This document shows, in pieces, positions 6,401-12,036 of a stretch of 20,757 bases of DNA (positions within the stretch are counted from its first letter, which is position 1; each line of letters opens with the position of its first letter). The notes below the pieces were generated by a model. The model was not told the DNA's origin and did not search any database. It saw only the letters and a list, made by a program, of their open reading frames with translations. Origin of the DNA: a virus; IMG/VR virus record IMGVR_UViG_3300007623_000040, positions 1 through 20,757 of that record; one strand, given 5' to 3'. The position numbers and the translations under genes were made by a program.

Positions 6401-6808
6401 TTATTTTTCTTTTTCGGAGTCATCCGACTCTTCTGGCGCTTCTTCTTCACCCTCTGGAGCCTCTTCTGGAGCCTCTTCTGGCGCTTCTTCTTCACCCTCT
6501 GGAGAGATTTCACCTTCCTGTTGAGCGGCTTCTATAGCGTCAAACTGGTTCTTAACAACAAAGTCCTCAACCTTTTGTCTAACACTAGCCAAAGCCATCT
6601 CCATGTCTTCAACATCTTTTTTCAATGGATTTTCTGGACGCATCACTGAAACAACATCTAGGAAATTAATTTCTGTTAGCTGAGCTTGGATTTCCTTTAA
6701 CTTTAGAATAGCCGCCAAACGAACATTTTCTTCCTTTAGAAACAGTTCTGGCTTATTGTTTTTAATATTATCAACCACCATTTGACGGACTAGATTTTCT
6801 AACTTCAT
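6401..6808 (-). CDS. Hypothetical protein with acidic Glu/Pro repeat tail (135 aa)
   Basis: I do not recognise the family. The first 95 residues are helical (KLENLVRQMVVDNIKNN, then a coiled-coil-like LAAILKLKEIQAQLTEI and VEDMEMALASVRQKVEDFVV). The last 38 residues are very acidic, built from repeated GEEEAPEE and APEE units, and end in SEKEK. Such tails are usually disordered; they may mimic nucleic acid or keep a protein soluble. It follows RegA by eleven bases, with TAGGA before the ATG, and is the last gene before the dUTPase promoter. Confidence 0.75.
   Translation of the reverse strand: MKLENLVRQMVVDNIKNNKPELFLKEENVRLAAILKLKEIQAQLTEINFLDVVSVMRPENPLKKDVEDMEMALASVRQKVEDFVVKNQFDAIEAAQQEGEISPEGEEEAPEEAPEEAPEGEEEAPEESDDSEKEK
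6428..6504. repeat. Direct repeat of 32 bases within the acidic-tail gene
   Basis: A 32-base segment at 6428-6459 recurs without mismatch at 6473-6504, 45 bases apart (a multiple of three), with shorter copies of CTCTTCTGG between. It encodes the Glu/Pro-rich repeat of the preceding gene product. In-frame spacing suggests growth or shrinkage by slippage or recombination. Confidence 0.85.
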
Positions 6809-6819
6809 AGTGTTTCCTA

Positions 6820-7215
6820 TTATTTTTTGCCTATGTTATATTTAGCAACTAAATTCCAATCTTTTTTCTCTTTGTGGGGAAGAATTTTAATCTGAGAAAT
6901 AGGTGCAGATTTTTCAATTGGAGATAATATCTCTACCAATCCCCATTCCTGTAGTAATTTAGCAATAGCATTTCTTCTTTCTTTATCATTATCAGAGAAA
7001 TTTGTTTCTTTTCCATCCAATTCAAAAAGTTCTTTAAAGTGAACAATGGCATACTTGCCTTTCTTATGTAGAATGTGGCAAGATTGATATAGTGTATTAT
7101 CTTTCTTTGAGGCTATACCAATTCTTGTCAATGTTTCTCTAATTTTTAAAAAATCATCTTCTTTTGGTAGCGTTACCTCTATTCCTTTATTGCTAAAAAT
7201 GTTATCATCACTCAT
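6820..7215 (-). CDS. regA: RegA translational repressor
   Basis: Sequence-specific RNA-binding protein that, in T4, occludes the translation start regions of many early mRNAs, including its own. Its 131 residues match T4 RegA (122 aa) along nearly their whole length: DDFLKIRETLTRIGIASKKD (20-39), TLYQSCHILHKKGKYAIVHF (41-60), then KELFELDG, RRNAIAKLLQEWGLVEI and a closing WNLVAKYNIG. T4 has ETLTRMGIANNKDKVLYQSC and HILQKKGLYYIVHFKEM in the same places. The N-terminus is about ten residues longer than in T4. Gene order gp45-gp44-gp62-regA is the T4 order, with one gene inserted. An AT-rich hairpin lies directly before its start and may serve autoregulation. Confidence 0.97.
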   Translation of the reverse strand: MSDDNIFSNKGIEVTLPKEDDFLKIRETLTRIGIASKKDNTLYQSCHILHKKGKYAIVHFKELFELDGKETNFSDNDKERRNAIAKLLQEWGLVEILSPIEKSAPISQIKILPHKEKKDWNLVAKYNIGKK

Positions 7216-7225
7216 ATTATCGTCC

Positions 7226-7253
7226 CAAGTTATTATTATAATAATAAGACTTG
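7226..7253 (-). promoter_or_regulatory. AT-rich hairpin in the regA leader (possible RegA operator)
   Basis: Between the gp62 stop and the regA ATG lies a perfect 18-base palindrome (TTATTATTA and its complement, 7230-7247), extended by CAAG/CTTG (7226-7229 and 7250-7253) across a two-base bulge. In RNA this gives a 13-base-pair, mostly A-U stem with little or no loop, ending about ten bases before the start codon. T4 RegA controls its own translation at AU-rich start regions, so an operator role is plausible; a weak processing site is an alternative. Confidence 0.4.
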
Positions 7254-7260
7254 AGTAATG

Positions 7261-7713
7261 TTACTTGCCCAAGTCTTTAATCAAAGTCAATTCTTTTTCG
7301 GAAAGAAGTGGTAAGATTTCTTGAGCTTTTTGGAAGGTACAATTATAATATCTCATGACTATCTTAACCAATTCATCTTTCTTTCTGTCAAAACCTTTAT
7401 TGTATCGTTTTGATTTTCTCAGAATATTTATAAAATAATCAAAATGTAGCTGGTCATCCAAGTTTGGCAACCTGTTCATTTCTTGAGCATACATAATTGT
7501 ATCCCTACCATACGATAGAGTTCTGTTTATTAGAAACTTTGAATAGTCAATACCTCTGTCTTCAACATCGACCCATTCCTTAGTTTGGTTTATGTTTTTT
7601 AGCAAATCAAAGGATGAAACCTTTATTGGTTTGGCATCCTTTAGTTCAGATTCCAACAATTCACGCTTTTCTTCTGCTTCATTGTTCTGTTGTAGAAACT
7701 CGTGAATTTCCAT
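7261..7713 (-). CDS. 62: Clamp-loader small subunit (T4 gp62-like)
   Basis: Small subunit of the sliding-clamp loader, which with four gp44 subunits opens gp45 and places it on primer-template DNA in T4. Its 150 residues are shorter than T4 gp62 (187). Recognition rests on DYSKFLINRTLSY (56-68; T4 DYSKFMVENALSQ), then a MYAQEMN segment (74-80; T4 VYAMN) and LHFDYFINILRKSKRYNKG (89-107; T4 AHFNYLMAAVPRGKRYGK). The C-terminus lacks about 35 residues seen in T4. It has no ATPase motifs, as expected. It lies one base after the thioredoxin-like gene and 45 bases before regA. Confidence 0.9.
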   Translation of the reverse strand: MEIHEFLQQNNEAEEKRELLESELKDAKPIKVSSFDLLKNINQTKEWVDVEDRGIDYSKFLINRTLSYGRDTIMYAQEMNRLPNLDDQLHFDYFINILRKSKRYNKGFDRKKDELVKIVMRYYNCTFQKAQEILPLLSEKELTLIKDLGK

Positions 7714-7714
7714 A

Positions 7715-8140
7715 TTAGTTCAACTCTTCTGGTGGAATAGATTCTTTATCTAGGTTTGGAAAAAAGGTCTCCAAATAATCCGCACCTTCCATCACTTTAA
7801 CCATAGATTCCATATCACCACGGACAGCATCAAGTGGTCCAGCACCTTCACGCGGGATAGGCATCTTTGATGAATTTGGAACAAAGAAATAAGTAATTGG
7901 AGTACGCAAAGGTCGGAATGGAATCAACTGACTCTTATCTGATAGGTTCACTTTGTAAAATTCAAACTTTGATTCATCAACCTCAATATTTGAAAATACT
8001 TTTTCAATCATATATTTACAAGAGTCACAATCATCTCGACTAAACAAAAGTGCCAGAATAGTATTCTTATCTTTACTATTTTCTAGCCAATCATATGCCA
8101 TTTTTTCAGCATCTGAATAAGGTAAATCTTTAATATTCAT
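7715..8140 (-). CDS. Thioredoxin-fold protein with CDSC motif, between gp44 and gp62
   Basis: A 141-residue protein with the thioredoxin pattern: a beta strand (NTILALLFSRDD), the redox motif C38-D-S-C41 at the start of a helix (CDSCKYMIEKVFSNI), a second strand (FEFYKVNLSD) and the cis-proline strand RTPITYFFVP (79-88, P81). CxxC with cis-Pro suggests disulphide or redox exchange, although CDSC differs from CGPC of classical thioredoxin. The C-terminal 40 residues, ending KESIPPEELN, are an acidic extension. No signal peptide is seen, so it is cytoplasmic. It sits between the two clamp-loader genes, eleven bases after gp44 and one base before gp62, with GAGGATACAAT before the ATG. Partners could be the phage peroxiredoxin, ribonucleotide reductase or the loader itself; none is shown. 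Confidence 0.8.
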   Translation of the reverse strand: MNIKDLPYSDAEKMAYDWLENSKDKNTILALLFSRDDCDSCKYMIEKVFSNIEVDESKFEFYKVNLSDKSQLIPFRPLRTPITYFFVPNSSKMPIPREGAGPLDAVRGDMESMVKVMEGADYLETFFPNLDKESIPPEELN

Positions 8141-8151
8141 ATTGTATCCTC

Positions 8152-9111
8152 TTATTTAAACTCTAAATTTGCAGAAAATTCAATCAACATAGCTGTAGTG
8201 TTTATTTCAACATCAGCAACAAATGATAGCTTATATTGATATTCTCCCATTATTACGATAGCATGTGGTACGCTATCTGGCTGTAGCATGGTAGTCAGAT
8301 GGTCATATATAGCTCTGTATAGAGTTTTAGGGTCATTGTCAATGGTATCTACTACCCACTGTCTAATCTTTCTAAAGTCCTTAGTTTTCAGGGCTTCGGT
8401 AAGTGCATCCATTGATTCTTTCTGTACATTTCGTAGAATTCCTTCATCAATAACACCACTAGAAGAATACTTTTGTAGCTCGTTAAGAATTTTACGATTG
8501 TCTGGGAAATATTTTTCAATAACACCAGCAACTGCCTTTGGCTTATACTCTATGTTTTCATTCTTTAGGATTTCCAGACACCGCTTCATAAATTTCGCCA
8601 TCAATTCTGGACGCTCTTTTTTATCATATGAAAATTCAATATGAGAGCAACGAGAACGAATGGGTTCCATTATGCGATTTGGATAGTTACAAGTTAGGAT
8701 AAACCGACAATTGTGAGAAAATTCCTCAATCAATGAGCGCAAAGCTGGCTGTACAGAATCTGGATTCATGTAGTCAGCCTCGTCAATGAATACCACTTTC
8801 ATGGTTCCAGAAAGTGAAACTGTTGAAGCGTATTTACTGATTGTTGTCCGAACTGTATCAATGGAGCGACCTTCATTAGAACCATTCAAAAACAGAAAAT
8901 CATACCCTAGTTCATTGCACAAGGCTTTAGCCACAGTTGTTTTACCAGTACCAGCCGAGCCTGATAGGAGCAAATGTGGCATTTCACCTTTTTCAACAAA
9001 AGATTTAAATGTTTCTTTTATATCTTTTGAAAGAATACAATCGTCAATTTTATTCGGTCTGTAGGCTTCGACCCAAACGAATTGCTTTTCATTTTTAGTA
9101 ATATTGGACAT
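8152..9111 (-). CDS. 44: Clamp-loader large subunit, AAA+ ATPase (T4 gp44-like)
   Basis: ATPase of the sliding-clamp loader, 319 residues (T4 gp44 also 319). Walker A is GSAGTGKT (51-58), Walker B VVFIDEAD (106-113), sensor 1 ILTCNYPNRI (138-147) and the loader signature SRC with its preceding arginine (IRSRCSHIEF, 151-160). The N-terminal WVEAYRPNKIDDCILSKDIK (13-32) and C-terminal FSANLEFK parallel T4 (QKYRPSTIDECIL; CEMQWK). The Walker B box reads DEAD, where T4 has DEFD. It lies eleven bases after gp45 and eleven before the thioredoxin-like gene, in one transcript with gp62 and regA. Confidence 0.98.
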   Translation of the reverse strand: MSNITKNEKQFVWVEAYRPNKIDDCILSKDIKETFKSFVEKGEMPHLLLSGSAGTGKTTVAKALCNELGYDFLFLNGSNEGRSIDTVRTTISKYASTVSLSGTMKVVFIDEADYMNPDSVQPALRSLIEEFSHNCRFILTCNYPNRIMEPIRSRCSHIEFSYDKKERPELMAKFMKRCLEILKNENIEYKPKAVAGVIEKYFPDNRKILNELQKYSSSGVIDEGILRNVQKESMDALTEALKTKDFRKIRQWVVDTIDNDPKTLYRAIYDHLTTMLQPDSVPHAIVIMGEYQYKLSFVADVEINTTAMLIEFSANLEFK

Positions 9112-9122
9112 TATTCTTCCTA

Positions 9123-9788
9123 TTAATCAAAAGTGGAATCTGATTCAAGTGCGATATAATATTCAATGTCTTTATTTTTATTAATGAATCTAGAGATTAG
9201 TTTATTGGAGATTTCAACCGTATAATCCCCTTCGATAAGTTTTAAGTTCTCTGATTTGAAGAATACATTAAATTCTTTTCCATCAGCATCACCAACAAAC
9301 TCTTTAGCTTCATCAGAATCTGGATTCTTTTTATCCGTAGCTACAAGATAAATATTCCCATCTTCTGTTCGAAGTGAGTAATCTGGTAGGTCATTCAAAG
9401 CAGACATTTTATTCATAAATTGAACCATCTTGTTTGTTAGGTCAATTGTAACATCTGCTGTAGGCATCTTAATACCAGATGCTGGTGGAGCAATGATGGT
9501 AGATGAGTCCGATTTCATGAATCGCATCTGGCGAGAACCATCTTTAATCAGAACATATTCATCATTCCATTCCAATTCAGGATTTTCATACTGTACCAAA
9601 TTACCGACAAATCGGTTCAAGTCATAAATTCCAAAATCAGAAGGGAACTCTTCACCAACATCAGCATTAGCAAAGATGTTTTTCATATTTGAAATTGTTG
9701 ATATTTTATTTCCTTCTTTCAACATAATTGAAGAATTGATTGTGGAAAAATTCTTAAGAATTGTGATTGTTTCTTGACTAATTTTCAT
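9123..9788 (-). CDS. 45: Sliding clamp, DNA polymerase processivity factor (T4 gp45-like)
   Basis: Ring-shaped trimeric clamp that tethers gp43 to DNA and, in T4, also activates late transcription through gp33 and gp55. It has 221 residues (T4 228). The N-terminus MKISQETITILKNFSTINSS matches T4 MKLSKDTTALLKNFATINSG; a YDLNRFVG segment matches T4 YDLNGFLG; SSTIIAPP and the closing YYIALESDSTFD match T4 STVVAPN and YVVALEADSTHDF. It is the first gene of the clamp/loader unit, behind a near-consensus promoter with an inverted repeat in its spacer (9818-9847), and has CGGAGATGTT before the ATG. Confidence 0.97.
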   Translation of the reverse strand: MKISQETITILKNFSTINSSIMLKEGNKISTISNMKNIFANADVGEEFPSDFGIYDLNRFVGNLVQYENPELEWNDEYVLIKDGSRQMRFMKSDSSTIIAPPASGIKMPTADVTIDLTNKMVQFMNKMSALNDLPDYSLRTEDGNIYLVATDKKNPDSDEAKEFVGDADGKEFNVFFKSENLKLIEGDYTVEISNKLISRFINKNKDIEYYIALESDSTFD

Positions 9789-9817
9789 AACATCTCCGTT
9801 TTTTCATAATATACATT

Positions 9818-9847
9818 ATTATAACACCTCCATTAAGGAGGTGTCAA
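9818..9847 (-). promoter_or_regulatory. Consensus sigma70 promoter before gp45
   Basis: TTGACA (9847-9842), an 18-base spacer and TATAAT (9823-9818) on the minus strand: both hexamers are exact consensus. It lies 30-59 bases before the gp45 ATG and just after the stop of the CobS-like gene. It should be one of the strongest promoters in the window, driving gp45, gp44, the thioredoxin-like gene, gp62 and regA. Confidence 0.9.
9824..9844. repeat. Perfect inverted repeat filling the gp45 promoter spacer
   Basis: ACACCTCC (9824-9831) and GGAGGTGT (9837-9844) form a perfect eight-base inverted repeat around ATTAA. It occupies the whole spacer between the -35 and -10 boxes and three bases of the -35 box, the geometry of a repressor operator. 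As RNA it would be a hairpin after the CobS-like stop, but no U-run follows, so termination would be poor. Confidence 0.75.
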
Positions 9848-9862
9848 ATCAAGAAGTTTTAC

Positions 9863-11080
9863 TTAGAAGGGCAATTCTTCTTCAAGGTCACTTTGCTGGA
9901 AATCAGACTCTTCAGAAACCTCATCTTCATCAGAGCGAAGAGTTTCGTCCAAGTTGTAGTAGAGTTCAATAAATGACTCTTTTACTGATTCATCGAAGCG
10001 ATTTGTACATTTCTGAATAGACTCAATTCGATTTTCAAAAATTGAGAAAGTTTCAGCAATGTGTACCAGCCTACGAGTGGTAATGATTTCATCAATGGCA
10101 CCCTCTTTGTAGGATTTACGGATGATATCAGCCCAAGCGGTAAGTTTATCAATGAAAGCTAAATCTTTAACTTCCAAATCTTCGAACACTTTTGTCAGAA
10201 TCTTTTTCTCAACTGCTTGAGTTGGGTATTCCTGTTCGAAAGTGTTTTTGAAACGCTCAAGGAAAGCTTCATTCATAATGTTGGTGCCGATAAAGCGACC
10301 ATCCTCAGAACCTTTACCTTTGGTATTTGCCGTAGCAAAGATTTGGAAACCTTTAGCTGGCATTACATGTTTCTTGACTTTCTTGAGGTAAACACCCTTA
10401 CCATCAAGGATAGACTGAAGAGACATGATTTTGTTGGAAGCAAGGTCAACTTCATCAAGAAGAAGTACAGCGCCACGCTTCATGGCAATCAGAACAGGAC
10501 CATCGACCCATTTGATATTACCATTTTCTAGAGTCAAATCACCAATCAAATCTGATTCATCAGTTTCTTCGGTAATAGACACTGGAATGTATTCACGCTT
10601 GTTTAGAGCACAAGCCTGTTCAACACCCATAGTTTTACCATTACCAGACAGACCAGTAATGAATACAGGATGGAAACGCTTAGACTTGATAATTTTGTTG
10701 ATATCAGCAAAGTTACCAGTTTTGACATAAAGCGGGTTTACATCGGGAACATAAGTTTCAACATCTTCCACAATATGAGCGGGATTAACAACTGGATTGT
10801 GGAAAGCTACTGCTTCCATTGGAGCGGGAGCAACTGGTTCAGGAGCCACAACTGGAGCCACAACAGGAGCCACATCAGTAGCCAGAGTAGGAACAGAATA
10901 TTTACCATGAGAAACGCGGTAAGTATCTTTCATCAACCATGTTGGAGTTTTAATATCTCGACCTTCAATAAACTCTAAAATTTCAGAACGAGTAAGATTT
11001 AGAGTGCCATCTTCGCCAGCATTGAAGAATTTACGAGCTTCGCGAATGAAGGCAACTTGGTTTTTGTTGAATGATTTCAT
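9863..11080 (-). CDS. cobS: CobS/MoxR-type AAA+ ATPase
   Basis: An AAA+ ATPase of 405 residues similar to the CobS subunit of cobaltochelatase and to MoxR chaperones. An N-terminal domain (1-65, ending TYRVSHGKYSVP) is followed by a Pro/Ala/Val linker (70-88, repeated VAPVVAP), then the ATPase: Walker A GLSGNGKT (143-150), ESDLIGDLTLENGNIKWVDGP (175-195), Walker B VLLLDEVD (205-212), sensor 1 FATANT (248-253) and sensor-2-like TTRRLVH (334-340). The C-terminus is acidic and ends DLEEELPF, resembling the SSB tail. I start at 11080 (MKSFNKN) because the -10 box of its promoter covers an in-frame ATG at 11122. CobS-like genes are widespread in T4-like marine phages. With the CobT-like VWA protein encoded upstream it probably forms a remodelling machine; a cobalamin role is doubtful. 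Confidence 0.93.
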   Translation of the reverse strand: MKSFNKNQVAFIREARKFFNAGEDGTLNLTRSEILEFIEGRDIKTPTWLMKDTYRVSHGKYSVPTLATDVAPVVAPVVAPEPVAPAPMEAVAFHNPVVNPAHIVEDVETYVPDVNPLYVKTGNFADINKIIKSKRFHPVFITGLSGNGKTMGVEQACALNKREYIPVSITEETDESDLIGDLTLENGNIKWVDGPVLIAMKRGAVLLLDEVDLASNKIMSLQSILDGKGVYLKKVKKHVMPAKGFQIFATANTKGKGSEDGRFIGTNIMNEAFLERFKNTFEQEYPTQAVEKKILTKVFEDLEVKDLAFIDKLTAWADIIRKSYKEGAIDEIITTRRLVHIAETFSIFENRIESIQKCTNRFDESVKESFIELYYNLDETLRSDEDEVSEESDFQQSDLEEELPF

Positions 11081-11120
11081 AATATTTCTCTCACTTGAAT
11101 AATTTTTCATTTCAGATTTC

Positions 11121-11149
11121 ATAATACAGGTTTATGAAGGAAGTGTCAA
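11121..11149 (-). promoter_or_regulatory. Sigma70-type promoter before the CobS-like gene
   Basis: TTGACA (11149-11144), a 17-base spacer and TATTAT (11126-11121) on the minus strand, just after the stop of the 111-residue gene. The -10 box overlaps an in-frame ATG at 11122, which therefore cannot be the start used from this promoter; the ATG at 11080 with GAGAG upstream is preferred. Confidence 0.85.
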
Positions 11150-11156
11150 TACTTTT

Positions 11157-11492
11157 TTACGCTTTTTCAAACTTTTTTGTGTTGAAGTCTTCAAAAGCAT
11201 TGGCATTGCTTGAGTATGAACCTTTTATAGCATTCTTGCTAACAGTAAGTTTTCCGACACTGGGGAGGTTGGCATTGAACTTAACTTCCCACGCCACTAG
11301 CGAATTACGCTTTTCTCGGAACAGGTTTGCGAACACACGCATGACCTTGTTTTCAATGTCGTTAGAAGAACGACCAGCAATGTTGAAAACAGCAAGATTT
11401 TCTTCAAACTCAAGGTCAGCAAAAGTGGGTTTACGACCAAGTTCTGCTTCAGTCATTGCGCGATTGACATAGAGACGAACAACTGCCTTCAT
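11157..11492 (-). CDS. Hypothetical protein (111 aa)
   Basis: I do not recognise this gene. The 111-residue product is mixed alpha/beta, begins with a strand (MKAVVRLYVNRAMTEAELG), has a charged centre (NKVMRVFANLFREKRNS) and a basic, Ser/Asn-rich C-terminus ending KKFEKA. It has no cysteine and no membrane segment. Its ATG is two bases beyond the stop of the 74-residue gene, with GAGGT upstream, so the three small genes from 11941 down form one unit. They lie between the CobT-like and CobS-like genes, which makes them candidates for accessory or substrate proteins of that pair; this rests only on position. Confidence 0.75.
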   Translation of the reverse strand: MKAVVRLYVNRAMTEAELGRKPTFADLEFEENLAVFNIAGRSSNDIENKVMRVFANLFREKRNSLVAWEVKFNANLPSVGKLTVSKNAIKGSYSSNANAFEDFNTKKFEKA

Positions 11493-11494
11493 GA

Positions 11495-11719
11495 TTATGC
11501 TACCTCTGCTGGAATGTGGAAAACACCGATTGGAGAGCCGTTCACAGAACGAGTGCCGTACTCTTTGATTCTGTCGAAATGGATGTTTGATATATTATCT
11601 TCATCATCTCGCGTGACCACGAATTCACCATCAAAGTCAATAATTGTTGATTTTTCTGTTGGGTACATAGCGCCCCAGTTACAGAAGATAGTGTCGCCAA
11701 CTTTCATATCTTTAAGCAT
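11495..11719 (-). CDS. Hypothetical protein (74 aa)
   Basis: Unrecognised, 74 residues. KVGDTIFCNWGAMYPTEKST (6-25), then IIDFDGEFVVTRDD and IHFDRIKEYG suggest a small beta-rich domain, similar in pattern to SH3-like or KOW-like barrels that begin with a VGD turn. That likeness is weak. AAGGAGAAATCACA precedes the ATG at 11719, a strong ribosome binding site that fixes the start. It lies 12 bases after the 69-residue gene and two bases before the 111-residue gene. Confidence 0.75.
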   Translation of the reverse strand: MLKDMKVGDTIFCNWGAMYPTEKSTIIDFDGEFVVTRDDEDNISNIHFDRIKEYGTRSVNGSPIGVFHIPAEVA

Positions 11720-11731
11720 TGTGATTTCTCC

Positions 11732-11941
11732 TTAGCGAGTGATTTCAGTTTTGATGATTACTACTGATGAACCGTTAGGTCCAGACATATTAACATAGGC
11801 ATCGTTTTCAGTAGCAGTAATTTCTTCTTCACGACAATCACCGCCAGCCAGAATGTATTCTTCACCGTATGACATTGCTTTCTTTTTAGAACCGAAAGTC
11901 ATACAGTAACCATCTTCTGAACCCATCACAATGTAAATCAT
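11732..11941 (-). CDS. Hypothetical protein (69 aa)
   Basis: Unrecognised, 69 residues, apparently a small alpha/beta protein: strand (MIYIVMGSEDGYCMTFGS), helix (KKKAMSYGEEYILAGG), then a polar stretch and a closing strand (SSVVIIKTEIT). There are two cysteines and no CxxC. It is the first gene of the small-gene cluster, behind the promoter at 11972-12000, with AGAGGAAG before its ATG. Its position between the CobT-like and CobS-like genes is the only functional hint. Confidence 0.75.
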   Translation of the reverse strand: MIYIVMGSEDGYCMTFGSKKKAMSYGEEYILAGGDCREEEITATENDAYVNMSGPNGSSVVIIKTEITR

Positions 11942-11971
11942 CTTAACTTCCTCTCATCAACTTACCTATAC

Positions 11972-12000
11972 AGTATAATCGTTATTTGAGAAAAAAACAA
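11972..12000 (-). promoter_or_regulatory. Possible promoter overlapping the CobT-gene terminator
   Basis: TTGTTT (12000-11995), a 17-base spacer and TATACT (11977-11972) on the minus strand, upstream of the 69-residue gene. The -10 box is good but the -35 box is weak and overlaps the T-run and stem of the terminator. The terminator upstream means the small genes need a promoter here, which supports the call. Confidence 0.6.
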
Positions 12001-12024
12001 GGGGAATTTAAAAAAATTCCCCTT
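11991..12024 (-). terminator. Strong rho-independent terminator after the CobT-like gene
   Basis: A perfect eleven-base-pair stem, AAGGGGAATTT (11999-12009) with AAATTCCCCTT (12014-12024), a four-base loop and, on the minus strand, seven consecutive T bases one base after the stem. It lies twelve bases after the CobT-like stop. No plus-strand gene points at it. Confidence 0.92.
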
Positions 12025-12036
12025 TTAGTTAGAACA

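Noticed and set aside
9824-9844. Hairpin after the CobS-like gene as a rho-independent terminator
   Set aside because: The stem is good but no T-run follows on the minus strand; it coincides instead with a consensus promoter spacer.
10670-10978. Plus-strand frame with Trp-Ser-His-Asn repeats
   Set aside because: It is the complement of the Pro/Ala/Val linker codons of the CobS-like gene; no start signal or homology.
11081-11122. Longer N-terminus of the CobS-like protein beginning at 11122
   Set aside because: That ATG overlaps the promoter -10 box, so the transcript starts downstream of it. The ATG at 11080 has a ribosome binding site.
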